The position numbers were made by a program, and so were the translations under genes. A DNA stretch of 64,000 bases from Allomuricauda sp. (GTDB taxonomy: Bacteria; Bacteroidota; Bacteroidia; Flavobacteriales; Flavobacteriaceae): assembly GCF_028280385.1 (NCBI RefSeq), contig NZ_JANQLX010000015.1, positions 310,001 through 374,000 of the forward strand, written 5' to 3'. Below are positions 18,801-26,378 of this stretch, piece after piece (the first letter of the stretch is position 1; every line of letters starts with the position of its first letter). The notes beneath the pieces were generated by a model. That model did not search any database. It was not told where the DNA came from and saw only the letters and a list, made by a program, of their open reading frames with translations.

Positions 18801-19541
18801 GGAAAAGGAGGTGACATCATTATCGGATGTATTGCGCATCCTAAACCAACTTCTACCATTATTGTAGGACTTGAAAATTCCCGAACCTTGATAAAAGGCC
18901 CCGGGTGCACCGGCTGAATTTCCGAAACGCTCACCTGAGGCATAGTACCAAACATTCTGACGGGTTTTTCGTGGATCCTGTACAATGGCGGTTATGCTTG
19001 GTGATTGCCTTTTTCGGGTAGCACGTTTCCAAGTTTGGCCAGCATTTGTAGATCGCCATAGACCTCCGGAGACCCCACCGGCAAGAATGGTATTCTCATC
19101 CCTCATATCCAATGCCAACGCACGGGTTCTGCCCCCAACGTTGTACGGTCCACGGTTCCTAAAATAAAAATACTTCTTTTTGGAGGCTTCGCCCCCATAG
19201 GCCTTGGACATTTGCAACTGAATATCCGTGGAGTCAATCTTCCCTACGAATTCGGCTTCGCGTTCCCTTATTTGTTCCGGGATTTTTTTGGTAAATGGAT
19301 CTTGGACCTGTCTGTGTTCATAGGACAGTCGATCCAAGGCGCGATCACCCACCGCTATGGGAGTGATGCCAACAGGACCCTTTTTACTATCGTAAATTTT
19401 GGTCTTTTTGTACAGATCATGCCCTTTTTGTGGAGCATCATCATGAGTGGTTTTTAGGTTTTGGGCTTGTAAACTGGTAAGTACCAGAAAAAAGCCCACT
19501 AAAAAAGCATAAAATGTTTTAGTGGGTAGTGTTCTTTTCAT
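15867..19541 (-). CDS. T9SS-exported sortilin/BNR-repeat beta-propeller protein
   Basis: 1224 residues. A signal peptide spans 1-26. Residues about 120-860 form a VPS10/sortilin-like propeller with Asp-box (BNR) repeats: STNAGQTWKRA, YNNGRSWFRM, STDGDTWTNI and SRNAGETWESI. A beta-sandwich region follows at about 880-960, and another at about 970-1120 (QLFPDFGGALAQSADDF). The last 75 or so residues are a type A T9SS sorting domain (AVWPNPSTSEFYF, then GIYFVKI). It should cross the outer membrane by the type IX system and stay on the surface or be released. Whether it is an enzyme or a binder is unclear. Terminator downstream at 15819-15849. Confidence 0.85.
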   Translation of the reverse strand: MKRTLPTKTFYAFLVGFFLVLTSLQAQNLKTTHDDAPQKGHDLYKKTKIYDSKKGPVGITPIAVGDRALDRLSYEHRQVQDPFTKKIPEQIREREAEFVGKIDSTDIQLQMSKAYGGEASKKKYFYFRNRGPYNVGGRTRALALDMRDENTILAGGVSGGLWRSTNAGQTWKRATRKRQSPSITAIVQDPRKTRQNVWYYASGERFGNSAGAPGAFYQGSGIFKSYNNGRSWFRMRNTSDNDVTSFSSFDLINSLAVHPHTGHVYAATFDGLFRSKNGARSFDEVLPSGFDSQTEVIVTPGGTLYATVDIFGGENAGFYTSTDGDTWTNITPAGLFPSFGRTVMAYDPSDENRIFFFSYDLSNAGEAFLWRYQADAETPEEQWVDLTANLPLGIGGIASDLNLQGAYNMVIKVHPTNPDIVFLGGTNLYRSNTGFTTPAGFESWIGGYTIFSNSFAVYPNHHPDQHNLVFLPSDPNKAISANDGGVQVTEDITISSEPVSWTSLNNGYITTQPYAISIDPEGNSQDVVAGFQDNGTWFTDSTNGQDPWEEDFGGDGSFNAIADGGRTRYVSAQFGVVFRFNFDEAGEFISFTRVQPAGASGFDFVAPFMLDPINDNIMYMPAGDRMWRNNNLDEIPLFSNAPTSVNWVEQGQTATPDGSVITGLDVSRYPVANRLYYGTSSGMIFKVENANLDDQPAVDISSGKGLPPGNINQIYVDPNNSNTVFAVFSNYNIKSIFMSRNAGETWESISGNLEENADGTGNGPSLRWFAINGNNNLYFVGTSTGLYATYRLNGDKTRWYREPCIVGNVVVPQVRTRKDGFVAVAAHGNGIYNARFFASRSRESKLSVAYLLPDMVLPISSADKEVNVKDLFVHSRGNDIAIELTNSNPGLVAAELDGDVIKLSFTPGMEGSAAIGLVATSGKEQVAEGFTVTLTELPIYEQNEAAIGSRPSQLFPDFGGALAQSADDFIVPEGSQWTINSVVAFGGANGGPSLTSANVVIYENNGGQPGAVVYDSGPISPSSEPANTNLGIDLPEALVLEAGTYWLSVYANLNFLPDGTQWFWLTQAGLIGNEAVFKDVGDLFGTGAVDWTSQSVAFGDAITDQVFQIYGTVDSGTSGDTAMVIPPSGIANQDPENLATLETEVITAVWPNPSTSEFYFALKNNRDSKVSAQIFNMIGQKVYDRTNVDSSKPFIWNASNSPAGIYFVKITGQTTNENFKIIKK

Positions 19542-19696
19542 ATAGTCGAGATTAAATGAATTAGCCTTTCAATATAACAAAAACCGACATAAATGTTAAG
19601 ATTTTGCAAAATAATTCGATTAATGGAATTCCCCTTTTCCATTTTAGATAAAATAAGTCTTTTCTGTAGCTATCATTTCCAAAAGTTTACATTGTA

Positions 19697-19730
19697 TTTG
19701 GACAAAGTTTCTTTTTGTTGTGTATCATTG
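19697..19730 (+). promoter_or_regulatory. Candidate promoter for the phosphatase gene
   Basis: TTTG at 19697-19700, then 22 bp, then TATCATTG at 19723-19730, a one-mismatch match to the Bacteroidota -7 element TAnnTTTG. The ATG at 19745 is only 14 bp further, so the leader would be very short. Confidence 0.4.
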
Positions 19731-19744
19731 CGCAAAATTTTCCT

Positions 19745-20470
19745 ATGAGGACTTTGGTGATTGGCGATATACATTCTGGGGTGAGGGCATTGGAACAAAT
19801 CCTGGAGCGTGCCAACGTTGATAAGAAGGATCATCTGATTTTTTTGGGCGACTATGTGGATGCCTGGAGCACAGCGGTGGAGACCGTGGATTTTCTCATT
19901 GATCTTGACCGGAACCACCACTGTACCTTTATTAGGGGAAACCATGACGAATTGTGTCGCGAATGGCTACTTACCGGCAATGAAAATCCAACATGGTTGG
20001 CACATGGCGGAACGGCCACCCGAAATTCCTACCAACAAGACCCAAGAAAAGATTGGGGGGCTCATTTGGAATTCTATGCGAACTTGAAAAACTATTATTT
20101 GGATCGCAACAACCGGCTATATCTCCATGCCGGATATACCAATTTAAAGGGGGTGGAATATGAATATTTCGACCAACTTTTTTATTGGGACCGTACCCTT
20201 TGGGAATTGGCCAAGGCCATTGATGAACGAATCGATGTTTCCCATCCAAATTTCCCACAGCGATTGACCCATTACAAGGAGGTTTTTATTGGGCACACCC
20301 CACTATCAAAAACAGCAGAGGCCGAACCCAAAAAAGGCGCCAATGTTTGGAATGTGGATACAGGCGCTGCCTTCAAGGGGGCATTGACCATAATGGATGT
20401 GGAATCCAAGGAATTTTGGCAGAGTGATCCCGTGCATACCCTATACCCGGGAGAGCGGGGAAGAAATTAA
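19745..20470 (+). CDS. Metallophosphoesterase (serine/threonine phosphatase-like)
   Basis: 241 residues from the ATG at 19745; a TTG 10 codons upstream falls inside the promoter and is rejected. The calcineurin-like metal-site motifs are in order: GDIHSG near the start, GDYVDAW at about 37-43, GNHDE at about 65-69, then single His motifs HAGY and IGHTPL. These coordinate a dinuclear metal centre. Similar proteins are annotated as protein phosphatase 1-like or diadenosine tetraphosphatase-like; the substrate is open. It converges with the next gene and the two stops share TTAA. Confidence 0.85.
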   Translation: MRTLVIGDIHSGVRALEQILERANVDKKDHLIFLGDYVDAWSTAVETVDFLIDLDRNHHCTFIRGNHDELCREWLLTGNENPTWLAHGGTATRNSYQQDPRKDWGAHLEFYANLKNYYLDRNNRLYLHAGYTNLKGVEYEYFDQLFYWDRTLWELAKAIDERIDVSHPNFPQRLTHYKEVFIGHTPLSKTAEAEPKKGANVWNVDTGAAFKGALTIMDVESKEFWQSDPVHTLYPGERGRN

Positions 20471-21030
20471 AATTTACCGGATTTATGCTTGTCTTGCCAT
20501 TTGGCAAGTTCTTTCCATTGGCCTTGATATGCCATTTTGGCCTGCATGGGCCAAGAAGCGGGATCGTGGATACGATATCGCTTGCCCCCGGAATTTAAAA
20601 CTTCCTGACATTTTACCGTAGAAACTTCAGAGAGGTCCTTCCAGGTCTTTATGTTGAAATTATGGAATAGACCCTCAATTTTAGGACCAATGCCCTCTAC
20701 AATTTTAAGATCGTTTTCCTTGACGCGTCTACCAAGGGCTGCCTTGGCCGCTTTGGCATTAAATGGCGACTGCTGTTCTCCGCCATGGTCTAATTTGGCC
20801 ACCGGAACACCTTCAGTATCCTGTGCGGGACTGTCCGATTGCTTTTCAAGACAAGCCTTAAGTTCGGATTTTAATTTTTCATTTTCTGCTTCCAATACTT
20901 TGGTTTCAGAAGAATGGTCAATGCTGGCGGCATCCTTTCCTTTCCCAATGAGGTATCCCAAAATACCAGCTATAATTCCAACCAAGGCCGGAATGATCCA
21001 GCACCAGATGTTTATGTTTTCATTACTCAT
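20467..21030 (-). CDS. Membrane-anchored protein with HhH-like C-terminal domain
   Basis: 187 residues. An N-terminal membrane segment lies at about 10-30 (WIIPALVGIIAGILGYLIG). A coiled-coil stretch follows (about 42-63), then a linker, then a C-terminal domain at about 105-187. That domain begins LKIVEGIGPKIEGLFHNFNI, a helix-hairpin-helix type motif as in DUF4332-like proteins. The family seems restricted to Bacteroidota; function unknown. The neighbouring OmpA-like gene starts the pair and ends 11 bp upstream. Confidence 0.7.
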   Translation of the reverse strand: MSNENINIWCWIIPALVGIIAGILGYLIGKGKDAASIDHSSETKVLEAENEKLKSELKACLEKQSDSPAQDTEGVPVAKLDHGGEQQSPFNAKAAKAALGRRVKENDLKIVEGIGPKIEGLFHNFNIKTWKDLSEVSTVKCQEVLNSGGKRYRIHDPASWPMQAKMAYQGQWKELAKWQDKHKSGKF

Positions 21031-21041
21031 TGTTTTAGGGT

Positions 21042-21605
21042 TTAGGGGTTGATGGATTCTTTTTCGGTCTCTTTCCGTGTAACCAAAGCATAGGAGATGA
21101 TACCATGAAATATCCCATTGTGTTGTACCATATTTGAATCTGATTTCCCCAATACGCTCAGCTGTTCTTCTGGAATTCCACTTATGATGAAGTGGTTTTT
21201 CACGGAATGGGCCCTTGCGGTTCCCAAATCTGGGAAGGGGGTATTGTTTTCTTCTTGATCGCTATGGTGGCCAATTAGGGTGAGTTCCAATTCTGAATGG
21301 TTTGCCAGATGATTTTTTAATTGTTCAATACCAGCTTTTAATTCCGTGGAAATGGGCATTAGGAAAGTAGGGCTGGAGTGATGAAAATTGAAGTTATCAT
21401 CCAATTGCAACGAAAAATTGCCATCGCTCATAGCAAAGGGATAAAGCGTTGGCGTACCTCCTTCGGGGGATTGCGCAGCAGCTTTAATCGGGGTATCCTT
21501 TGTGGGCATTTGGTCCAGGCAAACGCTGCATAGATTTAGGTACAAATAGGTCCCGATGGCTATTACGGCAACAATTCCTAATAGGTATAGGTGCTTATTT
21601 GTCAT
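21042..21605 (-). CDS. OmpA-like domain protein, membrane anchored
   Basis: 187 residues. A single N-terminal membrane segment (about 7-26, LGIVAVIAIGTYLYLNLC) leads into a linker and a C-terminal OmpA-like fold at about 70-175. The motif LTLIGHHSDQEENN resembles the peptidoglycan-binding OmpA_C loop (usually GHTD), and ARAHSVKNHFIISGIPEEQL fits the NAxxVxxxLxxxGI helix. The Arg and Asp of the diaminopimelate site are only partly conserved. Co-directional with, and 11 bp before, the HhH-like gene. Confidence 0.7.
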   Translation of the reverse strand: MTNKHLYLLGIVAVIAIGTYLYLNLCSVCLDQMPTKDTPIKAAAQSPEGGTPTLYPFAMSDGNFSLQLDDNFNFHHSSPTFLMPISTELKAGIEQLKNHLANHSELELTLIGHHSDQEENNTPFPDLGTARAHSVKNHFIISGIPEEQLSVLGKSDSNMVQHNGIFHGIISYALVTRKETEKESINP

Positions 21606-22060
21606 TGCAGGGTTTGTTGGTGTTCGTTCCTACAAAGTATTAAAAAAATGCTAAAAAACGGGAGTTTAAAGCAAAGAATCTGAGGCATTTAGCGCGTTTC
21701 TGTCATGGGAAGTCAAGGCGTGGTTTGCTAAACAGGCAACAATAATTACCAACCATACAATATTTCCGACCAGTGGTAAGAATCCCGATAGCGGTCAACA
21801 TAATTAGTGGGAAATTTGTGCTATATATATTAGGTAAGGAACCCTATTTCTCCCGACGAAGTTCCGGCATTGAAATAGGGTTTAATTTAAGTTTGAGTTA
21901 GTTAAGTTGGTTTAAAAATCGTGGTTCCAGATGGGCTACGATTTTTATTTGGAAGTAGTTCTGTGCTTTCAAGTTTGAACGAGCGGACAATCACTTGAAA
22001 ACAGATGGGCAGATAACTTAAAAAAAGGGACCGATTTTTCGGTCCCTTTTTTGTTTGAAT
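21606..22060. other. 455-bp intergenic gap with hairpins
   Basis: No convincing open reading frame on either strand. Three inverted repeats are present. An 11-bp stem AACCCTATTTC/GAAATAGGGTT (21840-21850 with 21872-21882) is followed by an AT-rich tail. A 9-bp stem AAAAATCGT/ACGATTTTT is at 21914-21922 with 21938-21946. The strong terminator lies at 22021-22052. The first two are terminator-like on the plus strand but no plus-strand gene precedes them, so a small RNA is possible though unproven. Confidence 0.5.
22021..22052 (-). terminator. Rho-independent terminator of the ALDH gene
   Basis: A 14-bp perfect stem (AAAAAAGGGACCGA with its complement) closed by a TTTT loop, 8 bp past the ALDH stop codon. 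It has A and T runs on both flanks and could work in both directions. Confidence 0.88.
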
Positions 22061-23614
22061 CTATAAATCGAATTTGATGCCTTGTGCCAAGGGAAGTTCG
22101 GTGGTATAATTGATGGTGTTGGTCTGTCTTCTCATATAGATTTTCCAAGCATCGGAACCACTTTCACGACCACCTCCGGTTTCTTTCTCTCCACCAAAGG
22201 CACCTCCAATTTCCGCTCCGGATGTACCAATGTTCACATTGGCAATACCACAGTCACTACCGGAAGCCGACAAAAACCGCTCGGCCTCTCTTAGATTATT
22301 GGTCATAATTGCGGAAGACAGTCCTTGAACCACTCCATTCTGTTGGGCAATGGCGTCTTCCACGGAACCGGAATATTTCAATAAATATAGGATAGGCGCG
22401 AACGTTTCTTCCTGAACAATATGGAAATTGTTATCGGCCTCCACAATGGCGGGTTTTACATAACAGCCACTTTCATATCCTTCACCGGAAAGCACCCCGC
22501 CTTCAACCAAGACGCTGCCTCCTTCTTCCTGGGCTTTTTCCAGAGCTTCCGAGTACATTCTAACCGCATCTGTATCAATAAGCGGTCCTACATGATTGTT
22601 CTCATCTAAAGGATTACCTATTCGAAGTTGCTTATAGGCATCAGCCACCGCGTCTTTTACCTGATCATAAATTGATTCATGGATGATCAATCTACGGGTA
22701 GAGGTACAACGTTGTCCGGCAGTACCCACCGCACCAAATACTGCGCCGATCACCGTCATTTTAATATCTGCATCCGGAGTAACGATTATGGCATTGTTGC
22801 CTCCCAGCTCCAAAAGTGATTTACCCAATCGGGCGGCGACCGCCTGGGCCACAATTTTTCCCATTCGAATGGAACCTGTTGCAGAAACCAACGGAACCCT
22901 GGAATCATTGGTCATCAACTCTCCCACTTTGTAATCGCCATTGATCAAACAGGAGATACCTTCCGGCAGGTTGTTGTCCTTGAGTACTTGGGCAATGATA
23001 TTTTGACAGGCCACACCGCACATCGGGGTTTTTTCAGAGGGCTTCCAAACACATACGTCACCACATACCCATGCCAAGGCAGTGTTCCAGGCCCATACGG
23101 CCACAGGAAAATTGAAGGCGGAGATAATACCAACTATTCCAAGAGGGTGGTACTGTTCGTACATGCGGTGACCAGGGCGCTCTGAATGCATGGTCAGCCC
23201 ATGCAACTGTCTTGAAAGTCCCACTGCAAAATCGCAGATATCTATCATTTCCTGGACCTCGCCCAAACCTTCTTGGTAGGATTTTCCCATTTCGTAAGAA
23301 ACCAACTTACCGAGCGGCTCCTTTAATTCGCGCAATTTCTCTCCAAACTGGCGAACCATTTCGCCGCGTTGCGGAGCTGGAACCAAACGCCATTCTTTAA
23401 AGGCCGTTGTGGCGGTTTCCATCACCTTTTCATAATCTTCGGGAGAAGTGGTTTTTACTTTTCCGATCAATGCTCCATCCACTGGGGAAAAGGAGGATAT
23501 GGTATCTCCGGAACCAAAATTGTTGGAACCTGTTGAAGTACCTTCATTTATTGGGCCAAGACCTAGTTGTTCAAGGGCCTGGTCAATCCCAAAATCGACT
23601 GCAGTTTCTGACAT
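22061..23614 (-). CDS. Aldehyde dehydrogenase, ALDH7 (aminoadipate-semialdehyde) type
   Basis: 517 residues. General base Glu269 lies in LLELGGNNA and catalytic Cys303 in GQRCTSTRRL. The stretch GLGEVQEMIDICDFAVGLSR, followed by SERPGHRMYEQYHPLGIVGI, is characteristic of the ALDH7/antiquitin group, which oxidises alpha-aminoadipate semialdehyde in lysine breakdown. It is NAD-dependent and cytoplasmic. It lies 74 bp downstream of DUF1304 but has a -7 promoter element of its own at 23649-23656. Substrate assignment is by family only; no other lysine catabolism gene is nearby. Confidence 0.88.
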   Translation of the reverse strand: MSETAVDFGIDQALEQLGLGPINEGTSTGSNNFGSGDTISSFSPVDGALIGKVKTTSPEDYEKVMETATTAFKEWRLVPAPQRGEMVRQFGEKLRELKEPLGKLVSYEMGKSYQEGLGEVQEMIDICDFAVGLSRQLHGLTMHSERPGHRMYEQYHPLGIVGIISAFNFPVAVWAWNTALAWVCGDVCVWKPSEKTPMCGVACQNIIAQVLKDNNLPEGISCLINGDYKVGELMTNDSRVPLVSATGSIRMGKIVAQAVAARLGKSLLELGGNNAIIVTPDADIKMTVIGAVFGAVGTAGQRCTSTRRLIIHESIYDQVKDAVADAYKQLRIGNPLDENNHVGPLIDTDAVRMYSEALEKAQEEGGSVLVEGGVLSGEGYESGCYVKPAIVEADNNFHIVQEETFAPILYLLKYSGSVEDAIAQQNGVVQGLSSAIMTNNLREAERFLSASGSDCGIANVNIGTSGAEIGGAFGGEKETGGGRESGSDAWKIYMRRQTNTINYTTELPLAQGIKFDL

Positions 23615-23648
23615 TTATAACTTTTTAAACGTGAATTGTTATATTTTT

Positions 23649-23656
23649 CAAAATTA
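23649..23656 (-). promoter_or_regulatory. Candidate -7 promoter element for ALDH
   Basis: The minus strand reads TAATTTTG, an exact TAnnTTTG match, 34 bp before the ATG at 23614. No clear -33 TTG is seen. Confidence 0.35.
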
Positions 23657-23688
23657 CGAATAATCCGGGGGAACATAATGAAGAATTC

Positions 23689-24063
23689 CTAAAGGAAAAA
23701 ATGTGTTAACAATAATACTATTCCGATCAAAGCGGGTAGTGCCTGGACCGTAAATATTTTTTTTGAGGCCGTTGCGGCTCCATAGATTCCGGCCACGGCA
23801 ACACAAGCTAAAAAAAACAGGGCCACGTATACTTGCCAATCCGCATTTTGGATCAGTAGTGACCAAATGAGACCAGCGGCCAAAAAGCCATTGTACAAGC
23901 CTTGGTTTGCCGCCAAGGTCTTGGTGGGCTCGAACAGATCTTCTGGAAATTTTCTAAATACCTTTTTGGCTTTGGTGGTCCAGGCAAACATTTCCAACCA
24001 CAAGAAGTAAAGATGTAAAATGGCCACAAGAACAATAAAAAATTTGGCGATCAGTAGTATCAT
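23689..24063 (-). CDS. DUF1304 family membrane protein
   Basis: 124 residues with four predicted membrane helices (about 3-22, 50-70, 76-95 and 102-122). The N-terminal helix ending HLYFLWLEMFAW is typical of DUF1304, a family of small bacterial inner-membrane proteins without a known role. The ATG overlaps the stop of the 3-hydroxyanthranilate dioxygenase gene by 4 bases (ATGA), so the two are translationally coupled. Confidence 0.82.
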   Translation of the reverse strand: MILLIAKFFIVLVAILHLYFLWLEMFAWTTKAKKVFRKFPEDLFEPTKTLAANQGLYNGFLAAGLIWSLLIQNADWQVYVALFFLACVAVAGIYGAATASKKIFTVQALPALIGIVLLLTHFFL

Positions 24064-24602
24064 CGGTCTTGGGCAATAAATCTTTTGTCAACGGGCATCA
24101 CGGTCCCACAATTTTTGCACGTTCTAAGTTCTTTTGAGCCATAAAAATGTTCAAAGTGGCCCAAAAAATCCTTTTCTATATCGTGCAGTGTAAAATAGGC
24201 TTCATATAGTTTATGGTTGCAATTGTCGCAAAACCATAGGAGACCGTCATCCACGTTCATATGGTCCCTTTTGCGCTCCACCACCAATCCAATGGAGCCC
24301 TCATGCCTTACCGGGGAGTGCGGGACCTTGGCTGGATGCAAATACATATCGCCTGGACCCAGTTTCATGGTTTTCTTTTGTCCATCTTCCTGGATATGCA
24401 CCTCAATATGCCCTTCCAATTGGTAAAACAATTCCTCGGTCTCATTGTAATGATAGTCCTTTCGGGCATTTGGCCCCGCCACGATCATTACGATATAATC
24501 CCCGGCATCCTTGTATAAATTTCTATTGCCCACCGGGGGTTTGAGGCTATCTCTATTTTCCTCTACCCATTGGTTTAAATTAAAGGGGGCTTGTATGGCC
24601 AT
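24060..24602 (-). CDS. nbaC: 3-hydroxyanthranilate 3,4-dioxygenase
   Basis: 180 residues from the ATG at 24602; a TTG two codons upstream is less likely. Cupin fold. Iron ligands are His51 and Glu57 in DYHYNETEELFYQ and His95 in PAKVPHSP. Substrate-binding Arg47 and Arg99 are present. Two CxxC pairs (Cys125/Cys128 and Cys162/Cys165) form the rubredoxin-like second metal site of the bacterial enzyme. It opens 3-hydroxyanthranilate on the kynurenine route from tryptophan to quinolinate and NAD. No other kynurenine gene is in the window. Confidence 0.93.
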   Translation of the reverse strand: MAIQAPFNLNQWVEENRDSLKPPVGNRNLYKDAGDYIVMIVAGPNARKDYHYNETEELFYQLEGHIEVHIQEDGQKKTMKLGPGDMYLHPAKVPHSPVRHEGSIGLVVERKRDHMNVDDGLLWFCDNCNHKLYEAYFTLHDIEKDFLGHFEHFYGSKELRTCKNCGTVMPVDKRFIAQDR

Positions 24603-24661
24603 GTCCAAGATTTTTTGAAAGGTATAAAAAACCTAATTGCGAACATAGGCTTTAACAAAAA

Positions 24662-24682
24662 GACCCATGCACAGTATGGGTC
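24662..24682 (-). terminator. Rho-independent terminator of the CAP gene
   Basis: A 7-bp stem GACCCAT/ATGGGTC with a 7-base loop. On the minus strand it is followed by TTTTTG, and it lies 22 bp past the stop of the CAP-domain gene. Confidence 0.7.
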
Positions 24683-24704
24683 AGAAATACATTTTCCGAA
24701 GAAT

Positions 24705-25223
24705 TTATTCTGCGTCCACCCGCATAAAAATCTGGGTAAAGTATGCTCTGCCTTCCTTGTCCAATTGTACACTCAAAGTGGTATGTGTAAAATCACCTTC
24801 CAAGGTGTTTTTGTGCGATGAACTTTTAAGCCAACCCTCCAAGGTCTTTTCGGCTGTGGAAAAATATCTCGCCACATTTTCACTTACCTGTACCGCATTG
24901 ATTTCCGATGCAATCTGAGTGGCCCTATCGTCAAAATTGTCATGGCTCAGTTTGTTTTTGGAGATCATGTAATTGTTGTGGTTCTTTGCGTGAACATAGG
25001 AGGATGGACTGGATTGTAATGTGGATGCTCCAATGGAGACCCTGTGCTCATTTACAAGAGTTACCAGTTCCGACTCCATTTCTGAAGGATCAATGGTCAC
25101 TTTTTCACTCTCCAGGAGGGATTCGGCCACCTCGTTTTCTTCTTCAACGGAGGAGGGAGTACTGCACATTGTCAACACAGCAAGGCATACAAAGACCCAT
25201 AGGGTATTAAATACTTTTTTCAT
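24705..25223 (-). CDS. CAP-domain lipoprotein
   Basis: 172 residues. The signal MKKVFNTLWVFVCLAVLTMC gives a probable lipidated Cys20. An acidic linker (about 24-50) precedes a CAP/SCP domain at about 50-168. The key CAP residues are visible: LVNEHR, then HAKNHNNYM, LSHDNF, VSENVAR and WLKSSSHKNTLEG, supplying the His/Glu/His cavity. Bacterial members (YkwD-like) are secreted proteins of mostly unknown activity. Stand-alone gene with its own terminator. Confidence 0.85.
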   Translation of the reverse strand: MKKVFNTLWVFVCLAVLTMCSTPSSVEEENEVAESLLESEKVTIDPSEMESELVTLVNEHRVSIGASTLQSSPSSYVHAKNHNNYMISKNKLSHDNFDDRATQIASEINAVQVSENVARYFSTAEKTLEGWLKSSSHKNTLEGDFTHTTLSVQLDKEGRAYFTQIFMRVDAE

Positions 25224-25408
25224 TTCCGGGGGTGTAGTTGGGGTCGTTCTAAAACCCCAGTGTTCTCCAGGCTAAACTAGAGGAGAGGATTGCCTTCACC
25301 ACAAATTCTCTATAGGATTACAAAATAATCCGTTAAGATGTCAAAATGAGAAAAATTCTGAATGAACTACGTGAAAGTCAGTTCGTTTCATCGATAAAAC
25401 CGAACCGT

Positions 25409-25945
25409 TTAAATGATGGTATTTACCTTTTGGGAAGCGGGTTCCTCTTCCAATTCGATGGTTTTGGCTTCCAAAACCCATGAGAAGACCAAAGCGCCAA
25501 TATCTTTTATGGGATGGTAAAAAAGGGATTCGTTCTTTGTGTCCTCATTGATCAAATTCAACGGAGAGGTGAGGCGTTCGAAAAAGATGAGAAGTGCCCC
25601 TAGGATAATGGCAATCTTCAACATTCCAAAAAGACCACCAGCAACTTTGTTCAGTAATCCCAACATGGCAAAATCCGCAATTTTAGTTAGGAACTTGCCA
25701 GCAAAATGAATCAGGACCACAATCCCAAAAAAGGTAATCAGAAATGCGATGATCTTTAAATATTGACCATCCCATCCCATTTGTTGGTTGAGGTAATCCG
25801 CGGTTAAATAAGAGAAATGTATCGCCCCAAAAATTCCGGCAATGAGTGCAACAAGGGAGGCAATTTCAACAAAAAGGCCATTTTTTAGGCCCTTGTAGAG
25901 TCCCCATACCAAAAGCACCCCAAATACAATATCCAGAAAGTTCAT
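25409..25945 (-). CDS. CvpA family membrane protein
   Basis: 178 residues from the ATG at 25945 (MNFLDIVFGVLLVWGLYKG), the usual CvpA start. The longer frame from 26002 would run through the divergent promoter. Four membrane helices lie at about 4-21, 28-46, 62-84 and 105-127, followed by a short hydrophilic tail. In enterobacteria CvpA is needed for colicin V production and envelope stress tolerance; in Bacteroidota its role is unknown. Divergent from the 118-codon gene. Confidence 0.85.
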   Translation of the reverse strand: MNFLDIVFGVLLVWGLYKGLKNGLFVEIASLVALIAGIFGAIHFSYLTADYLNQQMGWDGQYLKIIAFLITFFGIVVLIHFAGKFLTKIADFAMLGLLNKVAGGLFGMLKIAIILGALLIFFERLTSPLNLINEDTKNESLFYHPIKDIGALVFSWVLEAKTIELEEEPASQKVNTII

Positions 25946-25980
25946 CCTATTGATTTTAACAAATATAGGATATTGATCAC

Positions 25981-25988
25981 TACCTTTG
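25981..25988 (+). promoter_or_regulatory. Candidate -7 promoter element
   Basis: TACCTTTG is an exact TAnnTTTG match, 19 bp before the ATG at 26008. The nearest TTG upstream is about 28 bp away, longer than the usual spacing. Confidence 0.4.
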
Positions 25989-26007
25989 AAAACTGGTAAC
26001 ATTGGCT

Positions 26008-26364
26008 ATGGCAAGGGACGAAAAACTTAAGCAACGATGGGAAAAATTGGTGGAAAAACTATCCTCCCAATTTTCGGATGGAGACCCATTGGATTTGGAT
26101 GGGATCATTTACTTGGTAGGGGTCCAAGAGCTTGGGAAATACCATAAAAATTTCAAGAAGGATGAAAAGGTAAATCTCATGCATATTGCCATTTGCAGGT
26201 TGCTGGAACCCTATGGGTATTATGATTTTGATTATTTTGATGAGGATGGATGGCCCCATTATCGGGTGAAGGAACAATTGCCGCCCCTAAAGGCGGGAGA
26301 GCAGGCAGTATTGATGAAGGAGGCGTTGGTCCACTACTTTATGGAAAAGGAATACCTTGAATAA
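26008..26364 (+). CDS. Small acidic cytoplasmic protein, unknown
   Basis: 118 residues from the ATG at 26008 (MARDEKLKQRW); an in-frame TTG two codons earlier is disregarded. No signal peptide or membrane segment. Mixed helical sequence with a distinctive aromatic/acidic block YYDFDYFDEDGWPHY in the middle. Its form and its place 14 bp before glpD suggest a conserved flavobacterial hypothetical protein. It shares a likely promoter with glpD. Function not recognised. Confidence 0.7.
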   Translation: MARDEKLKQRWEKLVEKLSSQFSDGDPLDLDGIIYLVGVQELGKYHKNFKKDEKVNLMHIAICRLLEPYGYYDFDYFDEDGWPHYRVKEQLPPLKAGEQAVLMKEALVHYFMEKEYLE

Positions 26365-26378
26365 ATTGCTGTTGAATT

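Noticed and set aside
21840-21882. Hairpin considered as a tRNA fragment or attachment site
   Set aside because: No tRNA arms or CCA-compatible fold, no integrase and no repeated copy in the window.
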